A stretch of DNA of 64,000 nt from contig NZ_CP015401.2 of assembly GCF_001688725.2 (NCBI RefSeq), positions 3,224,001 to 3,288,000 of the forward strand. Reading direction: 5' to 3'. Below, one piece after another: positions 44,295-53,038 of this stretch; position 1 is the first letter of the stretch, and each line of letters begins with the position of its first letter. A program made the position numbers and the translations under genes. The stretch comes from Bacteroides caecimuris. GTDB lineage: Bacteria > Bacteroidota > Bacteroidia > Bacteroidales > Bacteroidaceae. The notes beneath the pieces are model-generated. The model saw only the letters and a list, made by a program, of their open reading frames with translations, did not search any database and was not told the origin of the DNA.

Positions 44295-44346
44295 CATCGT
44301 TTTAATAAAGCAATTGATTGTATTACGTTTTTAAAAAGCAAAGAAA

Positions 44347-44571
44347 ATGAAAAAATTAGTTTTGATGGCCGTAGCTATCGTAGCAGTATCATTCGCATCA
44401 TGTGGTAACAAAGCAGCTGACGCAGCAAAAGCAACTCAGGATTCTATCCGTATCGCTGACTCAATCGCAGCAGTAGAAGCAGCAGCTCTTGAAGCTGAAC
44501 AAGCAGCAGCCGCAGCAGCAGCAGATTCTTTGAATGCTGATAGCACTGCAACTGAAACTGTAGCTGAATAA
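44347..44571 (+). CDS. Small alanine-rich lipoprotein
   Basis: 74 residues. Lipoprotein signal VSFASCGN (Cys19), then a 55-residue mature part almost entirely Ala, Glu, Asp, Ser and Thr, predicted to form one helix (KATQDSIRIADSIAAVEAAA). Strong promoter and terminator suggest abundant expression. It resembles a Lpp-like structural lipoprotein in size and helicity but lacks an obvious C-terminal Lys/Arg for murein linkage. A GCA-repeat tract encodes the poly-Ala. Function unknown. Confidence 0.8.
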   Translation: MKKLVLMAVAIVAVSFASCGNKAADAAKATQDSIRIADSIAAVEAAALEAEQAAAAAAADSLNADSTATETVAE

Positions 44572-44596
44572 TTCAGAAACAGCTTAGAGAGAATTG

Positions 44597-44634
44597 AAAG
44601 TCTGCCATGCGAAAGCATGCACAGACTTTTTTTT
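44597..44634. terminator. Intrinsic terminator after the small lipoprotein gene
   Basis: AAAGTCTG...ATGC, GAAA tetraloop, GCAT...CAGACTTT followed by a T-run. Strong plus-strand terminator, possibly bidirectional. Confidence 0.9.
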
Positions 44635-44660
44635 ATGCCTTTATATTAGTAAGCTACACG

Positions 44661-45569
44661 TTATTTAGCGTATGAGCTTTTCACAAAAGGAGCGTTCAAC
44701 AAATAATCCAGACTTACTTCTACACTTTCCTCTACCGGAATGCTATACCTTTCGATTTCAGCAACAAGATAATTAACACCTGCAGTTTTTGCATTCTTAA
44801 AGATAGCATCAAAACCTACCATTCCACTTTGTCCAATCTCTCTGTGATCTTTCAAATGAAATACTTTGAAACGACCGGGATATTTATTAAAATAATCGAC
44901 AGGACTGTTTTGTCCGCGAACTACCCAATAAAGGTCCATCTGGAAGAAAACATATTCCGGATTCGTATTTTCCAACATATAATCATACATCACTTTATCT
45001 TCTACTTTCTGAAATTCATGAGCGTGATTATGATATCCGAACGACAAACCTTGTTGTTTGCAACGCTTGCCTATCTCATTATAATATGCACAATACGTTT
45101 CTAAATCCTTGAGCGTCTTAGGTACATCCATCCACGGAGCTACAATATATTTCATACCGGCAGCTTTGTGATCGGCAATACATTGATCCCACCATTCAAG
45201 TGACTTCGAATAGTCGCCGGAAGCCAACTCTTCTTTAGACAATTGTTTTGTACAGTGTGAAGACAAAACCTTTAATCCTGCCGATTCGACATCTTTCTTA
45301 AATTGTTGGGGAGTACGGTCATAAAATTTACCGTTGTTATAATTGGCTGCTTCAACACCGGTATATCCCATGTTTGCCAATTTCTTCAGAAGAGCAGTAT
45401 AAGTGGGGTCGCACTTACCGTTTTTGTTGTCTACCTTGTTTAATATATCTCTGACAGAATAGAGCTGAATCGCTACCTCTTTTTTAGCTTTTTTCTTGGT
45501 TTGTGCCGTTACTGCCAATGGAATCATGAAAAGAGCAGCCAATGCACAGATATAAATTCTAGTTTTCAT
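44661..45569 (-). CDS. Secreted sugar phosphate isomerase/epimerase-like TIM-barrel protein
   Basis: 302 residues. Sec signal (ICALAALFMIPLAVTAQ), then an AP-endonuclease-2-like/xylose-isomerase-like barrel: EVAIQLYSVRDILNKVDNKN near 28, LANMGYTGVEAANYNNGKFY near 67, YHNHAHEFQKVEDKVMYDYM near 180, HLKDHREIGQSGMVGFDAIF near 235. Metal-binding His/Glu/Asp residues are retained. Export to the periplasm is unusual for a sugar isomerase and matches the secreted partners upstream. It is separated from them by 147 bp containing a long hairpin, so it may be expressed at a lower level. Likely acts on the keto-sugar products of the pathway; the reaction is not known. Confidence 0.82.
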   Translation of the reverse strand: MKTRIYICALAALFMIPLAVTAQTKKKAKKEVAIQLYSVRDILNKVDNKNGKCDPTYTALLKKLANMGYTGVEAANYNNGKFYDRTPQQFKKDVESAGLKVLSSHCTKQLSKEELASGDYSKSLEWWDQCIADHKAAGMKYIVAPWMDVPKTLKDLETYCAYYNEIGKRCKQQGLSFGYHNHAHEFQKVEDKVMYDYMLENTNPEYVFFQMDLYWVVRGQNSPVDYFNKYPGRFKVFHLKDHREIGQSGMVGFDAIFKNAKTAGVNYLVAEIERYSIPVEESVEVSLDYLLNAPFVKSSYAK

Positions 45570-45618
45570 ATAATAGATATTAGTGGGTTACAATTATTCA
45601 GGTTTATATAGAAAAAAT

Positions 45619-45705
45619 AGGCACGGATTACGCAGACTTCACGGTTGTTCTATGACAATCGCCATTCAAAAAAAACGTGAAATACGTGTAACCCGTGCCT
45701 TTTTA
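45619..45705. terminator. Long hairpin inside the keto-glycoside gene set
   Basis: AGGCACGG (45619-45626) pairs with CCGTGCCT (45693-45700) followed by TTTTT; inside, TTCACG pairs with CGTGAA. The GGCACGGATTACGCAGACTT sequence resembles a spacer repeat I have often seen in Bacteroides. On the minus strand it could attenuate read-through from DUF1080 into the isomerase gene. Confidence 0.55.
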
Positions 45706-45716
45706 TTGCTATTCGA

Positions 45717-46580
45717 TTAGTCCAAAATCTTCACGCGAATGTTACGGAACCAAACATCGTCACCGTGATCTTGCAAACCAATGAAACCTTCGTGATTTTC
45801 GCCACCGCAATTATTCAGCAATTCAAATGCCAAAGGCCATTTTTCTTCGCTAAACTTACTTGCTTGCAACATATCAGTCCATTGTTTTGTCCACAAATGA
45901 TATTCAACTACGTTTTCATCATTTTGTCCGTGAACAACTGTACCTTTATAAACCATAATCTTAGCCTTGTTCCATTCGCCAAACGGTTTAGAGTTTTGAG
46001 GAACCGCCGGAATCATGTCATACAAAGAAGCTGACTGACGATTGTTGTCTTTACCCAATTTAGCATCCGGATGATTGGCATTGTCCAACACCTGATATTC
46101 GGGCGCGGAAATGTAAATAGGCTCAAGCACATCATTACCGTCTTTATCTTTCGATACAACTTCCTGAGCTAAATAGAAAATACCGGAGTTACCACCTTTA
46201 GAAACTTTCCATTCCATCTCCAGTTCGAAGTTTTTAAACTTGTGAGCAAAAATCAGGTCACCACCATCACCGTCTTGAGCTTCACCGCCACCAGAACCGT
46301 TAAATTTGATGCAACCGTCTTCAATAGTCCATTTAGAAGGAATACGGTCTTTTCCATAACCACGCCATCCGTTAAATGTTTCACCATCAAAAATAGTGAT
46401 ATAGCCATCTTTATCAACAGTCAGATTCAAGCTATCTGTTTCTGGTGCTTTCAATGATTTAGAGTAAGACAACGCAACTTTTTGCTCTTCCGGAGCATTT
46501 GCTTTCTTCTGAGCGCCGCAAGAAGCAAAAACACCTGCAGCAAGACAACAACAAGCTAATGGATAAAATACTTTTTTCAT
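45717..46580 (-). CDS. DUF1080 (3-keto-disaccharide hydrolase family) lipoprotein
   Basis: 287 residues. Lipoprotein signal AAGVFASCGAQ (Cys21). One DUF1080 domain from residue 60: ITIFDGETFNGWRGYGKDRI, FKNFELEMEWKVSKGGNSGI with the GNSGIFY hallmark, YQVLDNANHPDAK, SLYDMIPAVPQNSKPFGEWN, and the final GLQDHGDDVWFRNIRVKIL. Concanavalin-like sandwich with conserved acidic and His residues. The family (Pfam PF06439) is named for cleaving 3-keto-glycosides. Surface or periplasmic, 38 bp downstream of the Tat-exported oxidoreductase gene, so it would cleave the oxidised sugar. Confidence 0.9.
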   Translation of the reverse strand: MKKVFYPLACCCLAAGVFASCGAQKKANAPEEQKVALSYSKSLKAPETDSLNLTVDKDGYITIFDGETFNGWRGYGKDRIPSKWTIEDGCIKFNGSGGGEAQDGDGGDLIFAHKFKNFELEMEWKVSKGGNSGIFYLAQEVVSKDKDGNDVLEPIYISAPEYQVLDNANHPDAKLGKDNNRQSASLYDMIPAVPQNSKPFGEWNKAKIMVYKGTVVHGQNDENVVEYHLWTKQWTDMLQASKFSEEKWPLAFELLNNCGGENHEGFIGLQDHGDDVWFRNIRVKILD

Positions 46581-46618
46581 GATATCAACTATTTATTTTT
46601 TTAATCTTTAATTTACTT

Positions 46619-48106
46619 TTATCTTGGCATATCAGGCAGTCTCCAGCCTTCACGATAATTATGTTTCACTAATTCAGCCGCAAACTGTTGTGCATTGATC
46701 GGATCTGTCCATGTCTTATCAAATGTAGGATGACCATTATGAATCTTGAAACCGTCTTTGATAACGGTACGGATGGTTTCGTTATCACCGATATTTGTAA
46801 AGCGCATGTTAGCTCCATCCCATTCAAGAGTCTTATTCAGCGCCTGCAAACGGATAGCCAATACACCCATTGCCACCATTTCATTCATTGGTCCAGCTTC
46901 TGAGAAGTCAGATTTAGTCATGATACGATTAGATTTATCTTCTTTACATGCACGTACCCAATCCATTTCGTGACCACCATTCATTGCTTTAGGAACACGG
47001 CGACAAACCTTCGGTGCATTTGGCTTACGACCTGAAAGCAACCAAGGATTCTGTCCATAACATCCGCAAATCAATGTATCTTTCGTTCCGTGGAAAATAG
47101 TCAAACCACCACCGCTCTGCATCAGTTGTTTACCTTCAGGGAATCCTTTCGGACGCTCAGGCATCATACCGCCATCATACCAATGTATTTCCACTTCAGG
47201 CATAGCTACTTTCGGCATATTTTCACGAGCAGGGAAAATCATTTTCACGTGTTGTGCCTGTGGAGCACAAGCATTCAACAATAATGTCGATGAACCTTCC
47301 ACTTTGGTAGGATACTGCAATTTCAATGCTTTAAACGGCTGATGCAAAATATGACAAGCCATATCACCCAATGCACCTGTTCCGTAATCCCACCATCCAC
47401 GCCAGTTCCAAGGATGGTAAATAGCATTATAAGGATTCATTTTAGCAGGACCTGTGAATAAATCCCAGTTCAACGTGCTAGGAATTTTATCAGCCTTTTC
47501 CGGAACATTCAATCCTTGAGGCCAAATAGGACGGTCTGTTGCACATTCAACTTTCGTCACATCACCGATTTCTCCATTCCAAATCCATTCACATACTAAA
47601 TCCGTACCTTCATCCGATGCACCCTGATTACCCATTTGAGTAACCACACCCGTTGATGCAGCCAGTTTGGTCAACAAACGAGATTCATACACTGAATGTG
47701 TTAATGGCTTCTGGCAATATACATGTTTTCCCATTGTCATTGCGTCAGCAGTGATGATAGCATGAGTATGGTCGGCAGTTGCGATAATTACACCGTCGAT
47801 AGATTTACCCATTTCATCATACATCTTACGATAGTCCCAGTACTTTTTAGCCTTGGGAAATTCGTCGAACACGCCTTTTGCGTACTTCCAATCCACATCA
47901 CAAAGAGCCACAATATTTTCAGTGCCCTTCACGTGATTAATGTTGGCATGTCCCATACCACCAATACCCACAGCTGCAAGATTCAGTTTATCAGTAGGCG
48001 AAATATGCCCGTGACTCATACCTAAAATAGTACTAGGAGCAATAGTTATACCTGCTAAAGCAGCGGCTCCTGTTTTGAGAAATTTTCTCCTCGAAATGTT
48101 TGACAT
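46619..48106 (-). CDS. Tat-exported Gfo/Idh/MocA-family oxidoreductase
   Basis: 495 residues. Twin-arginine signal SRRKFLKTGAAALAGITIAP. The NAD(P)-binding Rossmann domain begins LNLAAVGIGGMGHANINHV near 42, with the EKP-type motif replaced by GKHVYCQKPLTHSVYESRLL near 125 (QKP). The C-terminal domain has GGWWDYGTGALGDMACHILH near 240. Tat export implies folding with bound cofactor in the cytoplasm and work in the periplasm. Related secreted members oxidise or reduce sugars with tightly bound NAD(H). Likely makes the 3-keto-glycoside used by the DUF1080 protein. 12 bp downstream of the cytoplasmic paralogue. Confidence 0.9.
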   Translation of the reverse strand: MSNISRRKFLKTGAAALAGITIAPSTILGMSHGHISPTDKLNLAAVGIGGMGHANINHVKGTENIVALCDVDWKYAKGVFDEFPKAKKYWDYRKMYDEMGKSIDGVIIATADHTHAIITADAMTMGKHVYCQKPLTHSVYESRLLTKLAASTGVVTQMGNQGASDEGTDLVCEWIWNGEIGDVTKVECATDRPIWPQGLNVPEKADKIPSTLNWDLFTGPAKMNPYNAIYHPWNWRGWWDYGTGALGDMACHILHQPFKALKLQYPTKVEGSSTLLLNACAPQAQHVKMIFPARENMPKVAMPEVEIHWYDGGMMPERPKGFPEGKQLMQSGGGLTIFHGTKDTLICGCYGQNPWLLSGRKPNAPKVCRRVPKAMNGGHEMDWVRACKEDKSNRIMTKSDFSEAGPMNEMVAMGVLAIRLQALNKTLEWDGANMRFTNIGDNETIRTVIKDGFKIHNGHPTFDKTWTDPINAQQFAAELVKHNYREGWRLPDMPR

Positions 48107-48118
48107 GATTTTATTTAT

Positions 48119-49231
48119 TTAAGAGTTAATAATCTTTGGAAGGTTGCCGTGCAACAATCCATATCCATTTTTCATATTTCTTCTTCGCTCGCGTATTTGC
48201 TCCAAAGTGCTTAAATTACCAATAGCAGGCAAATCGTGTTTGCGAGTATCTTCCAAGAATGTCCACGCATATTCGGATGCAATAGCCGAATCACGCATTA
48301 ACGGTAAGCGTGAACTACGTTTTCCGGTTTCTATCGAATCTGCAAACAGGTCACACAACACGTCTATATTCTTGCCACCGAAAGGTTTCTCTACACGAAT
48401 GGTCTGGTTAACACCGTGCAGGTCGACAACAGCAGTATTGAAGTCATGCGTCATACGCACAATTCCTTTCGTACCTATAATATCTATATACGAATTATGT
48501 GTCTGGTCTTTAGATAATTGCCCATAAACAAATCCCTGAGTAATATCAAAAACGACCCCATTTTGAAAAGTTCCGTGACATTGCACCCACCAAGGATCTT
48601 TGTAGTTCCACATATTCACTCCCTGAGCATTCCATGTTCTATAGTCACATTCTGCATACCAACGGGTAATATCTACATAATGCATTCCGCAATCATGAAA
48701 AGCAGGTCCTTCATATTCATGCCCTTCACCTGGTGCCAAGCCGGGAGTCATGTGACAAATACGAATAATAGCCAACTCTCCGATTTCTCCTTGCTGGATA
48801 TATTTCTTCATTAAATTATGATACCAGGAATTCCGCAAATACAAGTTCACCGTAGAAATGAGATTTGTGTTTTCTGTCATTTCTACAACTTTCCACTCAT
48901 TTTCCATTGTATCTGCAACTGGTTTTTCTGCAATAATATGTTTGCCGTAACGAATAGCTTTTTCTATTTGTTCCAACCGTGAGTCAGCCAAAGTGAAAAG
49001 CCCGACTACCTGCACACTTTCATCCTCAAAAATCTTTTGATTATCTTCTAATATAATAGAGTTAGGAGAAAGCTTCTTGGCTAACTGACGTGATTCAGGA
49101 TTAGTATCACAAATATAAGCAATATTCCACCGATCACTTTTAGTCATCGCTTCCCAGTAGAATCTTCCCATCCTACCAAAACCGATAATTCCAACTTTAA
49201 TTCTCGTGTCTACTGAAGATTGCGTGTTCAT
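48119..49231 (-). CDS. Cytoplasmic Gfo/Idh/MocA-family oxidoreductase
   Basis: 370 residues from ATG 49231 (MNTQSSVDTRIKVGIIGFGR); a longer start is not supported. No signal peptide. Rossmann motif VGIIGFGRMGRFYWEAM near 13, AIRYGKHIIAEKPVADTMEN near 95 (EKP with the conserved Lys), then the C-terminal sheet domain with YEGPAFHDCGMHYVDITRWY (HxxxH-type site) near 185. NAD(P)-dependent sugar dehydrogenase acting in the cytoplasm, perhaps reducing or oxidising the imported keto-sugar. First gene of the set after the promoter at 49317. Confidence 0.9.
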   Translation of the reverse strand: MNTQSSVDTRIKVGIIGFGRMGRFYWEAMTKSDRWNIAYICDTNPESRQLAKKLSPNSIILEDNQKIFEDESVQVVGLFTLADSRLEQIEKAIRYGKHIIAEKPVADTMENEWKVVEMTENTNLISTVNLYLRNSWYHNLMKKYIQQGEIGELAIIRICHMTPGLAPGEGHEYEGPAFHDCGMHYVDITRWYAECDYRTWNAQGVNMWNYKDPWWVQCHGTFQNGVVFDITQGFVYGQLSKDQTHNSYIDIIGTKGIVRMTHDFNTAVVDLHGVNQTIRVEKPFGGKNIDVLCDLFADSIETGKRSSRLPLMRDSAIASEYAWTFLEDTRKHDLPAIGNLSTLEQIRERRRNMKNGYGLLHGNLPKIINS

Positions 49232-49316
49232 AATTAAACATAGTGAATTTAAGTACAAATAATAGATAAAATATCAACTCCTAACTATCAAACTGATGAG
49301 CTAAAAACTGATATTG

Positions 49317-49350
49317 CAAATTTAGTCAAATAAATAACGGCTTATTTGAC
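49317..49350 (-). promoter_or_regulatory. Promoter and operator-like palindrome for the keto-glycoside operon
   Basis: TAAATTTG on the minus strand (49324-49317) matches the -7 element. Directly upstream, GTCAAATAA (49325-49333) and TTATTTGAC (49342-49350) form a perfect 9-bp inverted repeat with an 8-bp spacer that covers the -33 position. Predicted regulator site; leader about 80 nt. Confidence 0.6.
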
Positions 49351-49470
49351 TTACACTACTTTATGTAGATATAAAATTAGCACTTTATACTATTAATCAA
49401 GCACTTACTTAATTCAATACATCAAAAAAATGTAGATGATTTGGAAAGTATTATAATGTTAAAATGATAA

Positions 49471-51135
49471 TTATGTCTCTTGAGTTGAACTAATTTTCAT
49501 AACTTCATTCTCAAATTCATCCCTGTCGACAGCTGCCTTATTTCTCATCTTCGTGCGATAATTATAAACCGTACTTGTAGAACAACGGAGGAAGTTCGCT
49601 ATTTTCCCACTATCCGTAATACCCAAACGCAATAAAGCATAAATACGAAGTTCTCTGTTCAATAAAGCATCCGGTTTTAAAATTATTTGCTCTTCATCTT
49701 TCAACAAAGCATTAAAATCTGAAACAAAAGTAGGATACAGCCCCAAGAAAACTTTATCAAAACGAGTGTATAAAGCACTAAGTTCATCGTCGATAAGCTC
49801 AGATGATTTTAGCTTCTTAATCAGCTCATCATAGTATTTATTTATAGCTACTTTATACAACATATTTTGATATTTCTCCATTTTATGGATATAACTAAAG
49901 CATACATCAAAAAATTCGGCTATATAATGTTCCTTTATACTACTAATTTCATACAACTGATTATTTGTATCATTCAGCTGACTGTTCATACTATTCAGTT
50001 TATTGTTCAATCGCAAAAGTTCCTCATTACTCTGCGCCAATGCCTGTTTTATTTTCAACGTCTTCTTCATCTGAATATAGATAAAAAGCACCAACAGGAC
50101 TAAGAGAAAAAGGATAATACTTGTAGAAATAAGGAAAGTAGTCAGATGCGAGCGCGATCTGGTCTGTTCCGCCTGATAAGCAGTATTAATAATAGAATTG
50201 AATTTATAAATTTCGATGGCCCGAAAATGAATACCGGAAGATATAACGTCATCGATAGCAGACTGTGTAAATTTAAATGCATCAGCCAAATTCTGTTCAT
50301 CATAAGCTATCAATGCAAGAGATTGCAGGGAGGCATTATCCCGCGTAGCATTCCGGGTATCGGCTATTGCTGACAACATCAAATATTTTTTTTCCTCATC
50401 ATACTTTTTTTGATGGTGACATAACCTGGAATATGAATGAGTTATCATGGCATAATTAGGTGTCCCCACTTCTTCAATCTCTAGTAGTTCTTTAAAAATT
50501 TCTTTCGATTTCAATGTATCACGCCAAATATAATAAGAAGCCTGGGACATTCGATAATCCCAAGAAGTGTGGTCAATGAGGGCAAACAACGAATCCTGAC
50601 AAGCAGCCTGATGCTTGCCATACAGATTATTGGCAACAGAAATCGAATAGTGCCCCCAAAAACTGGAATAAGTTTGATAGTAGTTTATTAATAAATCCTT
50701 GGGAAGTTCTGAAGTCTTTATACTTTTCAAGATGATCTCTGCTTCGCGAAACCTGCCACACATCGAATATAAAAGGCTAAGATATAAAGACGACTGGTTA
50801 GTGAAATAAGGTCTATTCAACTGGCGGGAAATCTCAATATTGCGATCGACATAATGGATGGCTGAATCAATATGAAACTTTTTATATTCATTATACAACC
50901 GTAGATTGATTCTATATTCTCCTTCAAGAGTCAAACCGGGACTTCTCAACATACATTTTATCCGGTTTATCCGATCTTCTTTCTCTTTAATAAAGACGTG
51001 TTTTTCATCTATCACTCTACGCAAAGAATCAGTCAATAACTTCAACTCATTATTCGCATAAATAACACTGCCAATTCCCAAAGCAATCAGCAGAAGCAAA
51101 AACCTCTTCTCTAGAAAACAACAGTCGAATTTCAT
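49471..51135 (-). CDS. DUF6377-type TPR/transmembrane transcriptional regulator
   Basis: 554 residues. Signal or first helix (RFLLLLIALGIGSVIYA), an extracytoplasmic TPR-like helical region (residues 60-320), a transmembrane helix FLISTSIILFLLVLLVLFIY near 340, a coiled coil (QALAQSNEELLRLNNKLNSM) and a C-terminal cytoplasmic part ending in a LuxR-like helix-turn-helix: LLRLGITDSGKIANFLRCST near 510 then VYNYRTKMRNKA. This is the layout of DUF6377 proteins, single-chain envelope sensors with a DNA-binding tail. Own promoter (-7 at 51147). Its position just upstream of the keto-glycoside genes, and codirectional with them, makes it their likely regulator. Confidence 0.85.
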   Translation of the reverse strand: MKFDCCFLEKRFLLLLIALGIGSVIYANNELKLLTDSLRRVIDEKHVFIKEKEDRINRIKCMLRSPGLTLEGEYRINLRLYNEYKKFHIDSAIHYVDRNIEISRQLNRPYFTNQSSLYLSLLYSMCGRFREAEIILKSIKTSELPKDLLINYYQTYSSFWGHYSISVANNLYGKHQAACQDSLFALIDHTSWDYRMSQASYYIWRDTLKSKEIFKELLEIEEVGTPNYAMITHSYSRLCHHQKKYDEEKKYLMLSAIADTRNATRDNASLQSLALIAYDEQNLADAFKFTQSAIDDVISSGIHFRAIEIYKFNSIINTAYQAEQTRSRSHLTTFLISTSIILFLLVLLVLFIYIQMKKTLKIKQALAQSNEELLRLNNKLNSMNSQLNDTNNQLYEISSIKEHYIAEFFDVCFSYIHKMEKYQNMLYKVAINKYYDELIKKLKSSELIDDELSALYTRFDKVFLGLYPTFVSDFNALLKDEEQIILKPDALLNRELRIYALLRLGITDSGKIANFLRCSTSTVYNYRTKMRNKAAVDRDEFENEVMKISSTQET

Positions 51136-51146
51136 AATAGTAATAG

Positions 51147-51154
51147 CAAAGATA
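51147..51154 (-). promoter_or_regulatory. -7 element for the DUF6377 regulator
   Basis: TATCTTTG on the minus strand, 12 bp before the ATG at 51135. Confidence 0.6.
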
Positions 51155-51217
51155 ACAAAAAAAAGCGATTTATTCGTTCAGAACAAATCGCTTTTCATAT
51201 ATGAAGTAAATTTGCTC

Positions 51218-51661
51218 TTATTCAGCAACTACCTCGAAAGGAATTTCTACCGAAACTTCCTTGTGAAGCTTAACGATAGCCTTGTAGCTACCAACTTCTT
51301 TCACAGCGTCTTTTACAACGATGATCTTTCTGTCAACTTCATGACCCAGTTTAGACAATGCTTCAGCAATCTGGATGTTACCAACAGAACCGAAGATAGT
51401 ACCGGTTGAGCTAACTTTAGTTGCGATAGTCAAAGAAACGCCTTCCAACTTAGCAGCCATAGCTTCAGCATCTTTCTTGATTTTCTCAAGTTTGTGAGCG
51501 CGCTGTTTCAGTTCTTCAGCCAACATTTTCTTTGCAGAAGGAGAAGCGATGATAGCTTTTCCAGTCGGGATCAGATAATTACGACCGTATCCGGATTTCA
51601 CGTTTACGATATCGTTCTTATAACCCAAGTTTACTACGTCTTCTTTCAATATAATTTCCAT
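51218..51661 (-). CDS. rplI: 50S ribosomal protein bL9
   Basis: 147 residues. N-terminal rRNA-binding domain MEIILKEDVVNLGYKNDIVN and VKSGYGRNYLIPTGKAIIAS, the L9 signature, a long central helix (KKMLAEELKQRAHKLEKIKK), then the C-terminal domain. Large-subunit protein near L1. Last gene of rpsF-rpsR-rplI. Confidence 0.98.
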   Translation of the reverse strand: MEIILKEDVVNLGYKNDIVNVKSGYGRNYLIPTGKAIIASPSAKKMLAEELKQRAHKLEKIKKDAEAMAAKLEGVSLTIATKVSSTGTIFGSVGNIQIAEALSKLGHEVDRKIIVVKDAVKEVGSYKAIVKLHKEVSVEIPFEVVAE

Positions 51662-51675
51662 ACTTTTCCTCCTTC

Positions 51676-51948
51676 TTATTTCATCATGTCAGTTACATAA
51701 GGCAGCAATGCCAAGTGACGAGCTCTCTTCACAGCCTGCGCGATACGACGTTGGAACTTCAAAGAAGTACCTGTAATACGACGCGGAAGGATTTTTCCTT
51801 GTTCATTCAAGAATTTCTTCAAGAATTCAGGATCTTTGTAGTCGATATACTTAATACCACTCTTTTTGAAACGGCAGTACTTTTTCTTCTTAACGTCTAC
51901 TGACGGCGGAGTTAAATATCTGATTTCTGATTGAACTTGTTGTGCCAT
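51676..51948 (-). CDS. rpsR: 30S ribosomal protein bS18
   Basis: 90 residues. Signature [20 protein letters not shown] and [20 protein letters not shown]. Binds bS6 in the small-subunit platform. 2 bp after rpsF and 14 bp before rplI. Confidence 0.98.
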   Translation of the reverse strand: MAQQVQSEIRYLTPPSVDVKKKKYCRFKKSGIKYIDYKDPEFLKKFLNEQGKILPRRITGTSLKFQRRIAQAVKRARHLALLPYVTDMMK

Positions 51949-51950
51949 GA

Positions 51951-52295
51951 TTAATCCTCCTTTTTGTTTGATTTAACACTTCTTCTTTTTGCAGCGTATT
52001 CAGCAGCATACTTATCCATCTTGAAAGTCAAGAAACGGATTACGCGTTCATCACGACGGAAATTAATTTCCAGCTTGTCAATTACAGTAGGATCTGCATT
52101 GAACTCAATCAGTTGATAAAAACCTGTAGACTTTTTCTGAATTGGGTAAGCCAATTTCTTCAGTCCCCAGTTTTCTTCATTAATAATCTCAGCACCTTCA
52201 GCTTGAAGAACGCCTTTGAATTTTTCTACCGCTTCCTTCATCTGAACATCAGATAAAACGGGAGTTAAAATGAAAACGGTTTCGTATTGATTCAT
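51951..52295 (-). CDS. rpsF: 30S ribosomal protein bS6
   Basis: 114 residues. [20 protein letters not shown] at the N terminus and [20 protein letters not shown] near 46 are typical. First gene of the ribosomal operon, with a -7 box at 52339. Confidence 0.98.
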   Translation of the reverse strand: MNQYETVFILTPVLSDVQMKEAVEKFKGVLQAEGAEIINEENWGLKKLAYPIQKKSTGFYQLIEFNADPTVIDKLEINFRRDERVIRFLTFKMDKYAAEYAAKRRSVKSNKKED

Positions 52296-52338
52296 ACTTC
52301 GTTTAATTAAATAAATTATTTGATTTTAAATGCGAGTG

Positions 52339-52346
52339 CAAAGTTA
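52339..52346 (-). promoter_or_regulatory. -7 element for rpsF-rpsR-rplI
   Basis: TAACTTTG on the minus strand, 44 bp before the rpsF ATG. Confidence 0.6.
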
Positions 52347-52419
52347 GACATTTTATTTTGAACTACAAATATTTAATCTTTTTTTGTATCCGAAGATAGG
52401 ATTTATCCAGGAAGAGACT

Positions 52420-52427
52420 TACCTTTG
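52420..52427 (+). promoter_or_regulatory. -7 element for the MarR gene
   Basis: TACCTTTG on the plus strand. It overlaps an in-frame TTG at 52425, so the start must be ATG 52452. Confidence 0.6.
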
Positions 52428-52451
52428 CAAAGTTGTCTAAACAATAATTTC

Positions 52452-52898
52452 ATGATAGAGCAATTTAATTTCGACATTCGACTTATATTCGCCATATTGA
52501 ATGGCAAAGTTTCTGCGGCAATCAACCGGAAACTGTACCGTAACTTCCGTCAGAACGGTTTAGAAATTAGCCCTGAACAATGGACGGTACTCATTTTCCT
52601 GTGGGAGAAAGACGGTGTGACGCAACAAGAGTTGTGTAATGCAACTTTTAAAGATAAGCCCAGCATGACCCGCTTGATAGATAATATGGAACGGCAACAT
52701 CTTGTTGTGCGCATTTCCGATAAAAAAGACCGCCGCACCAACCTGATCCATCTGACCAAAGACGGGAAAGAACTGGAAGAAAAAGCGCGTATTATTGCGG
52801 GCCAGACTCTGAAAGAGGCTCTTCACGGTATCACTCTCGACGAATTAAGCATTGGACAGGAGGTACTCAAAAAGGTGTTCTACAATACAAAAGATTAG
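52452..52898 (+). CDS. MarR-family transcriptional regulator
   Basis: 148 residues from ATG 52452 (MIEQFNFDIRLIFAILNGKV). Winged helix: LEISPEQWTVLIFLWEKDGV near 36, TQQELCNATFKDKPSMTRLI as recognition helix, then wing RISDKKDRRTNLIHLTKDGK. Dimeric repressor, often ligand- or redox-responsive. It diverges from rpsF; the nearest downstream gene is the 58-residue membrane protein 140 bp away. Target unknown. Confidence 0.9.
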   Translation: MIEQFNFDIRLIFAILNGKVSAAINRKLYRNFRQNGLEISPEQWTVLIFLWEKDGVTQQELCNATFKDKPSMTRLIDNMERQHLVVRISDKKDRRTNLIHLTKDGKELEEKARIIAGQTLKEALHGITLDELSIGQEVLKKVFYNTKD

Positions 52899-53038
52899 AT
52901 AGAAGAACTTCTCTCCAAATCATAAAATCCACTAAATCGTGCATTTATAATGGAATTTTTATCCAAATAATTTCGCCCGTTAAAGAATTATGCTTTAATT
53001 TGTGACTGGAATATTATAATCTATTAAAATACACACAC

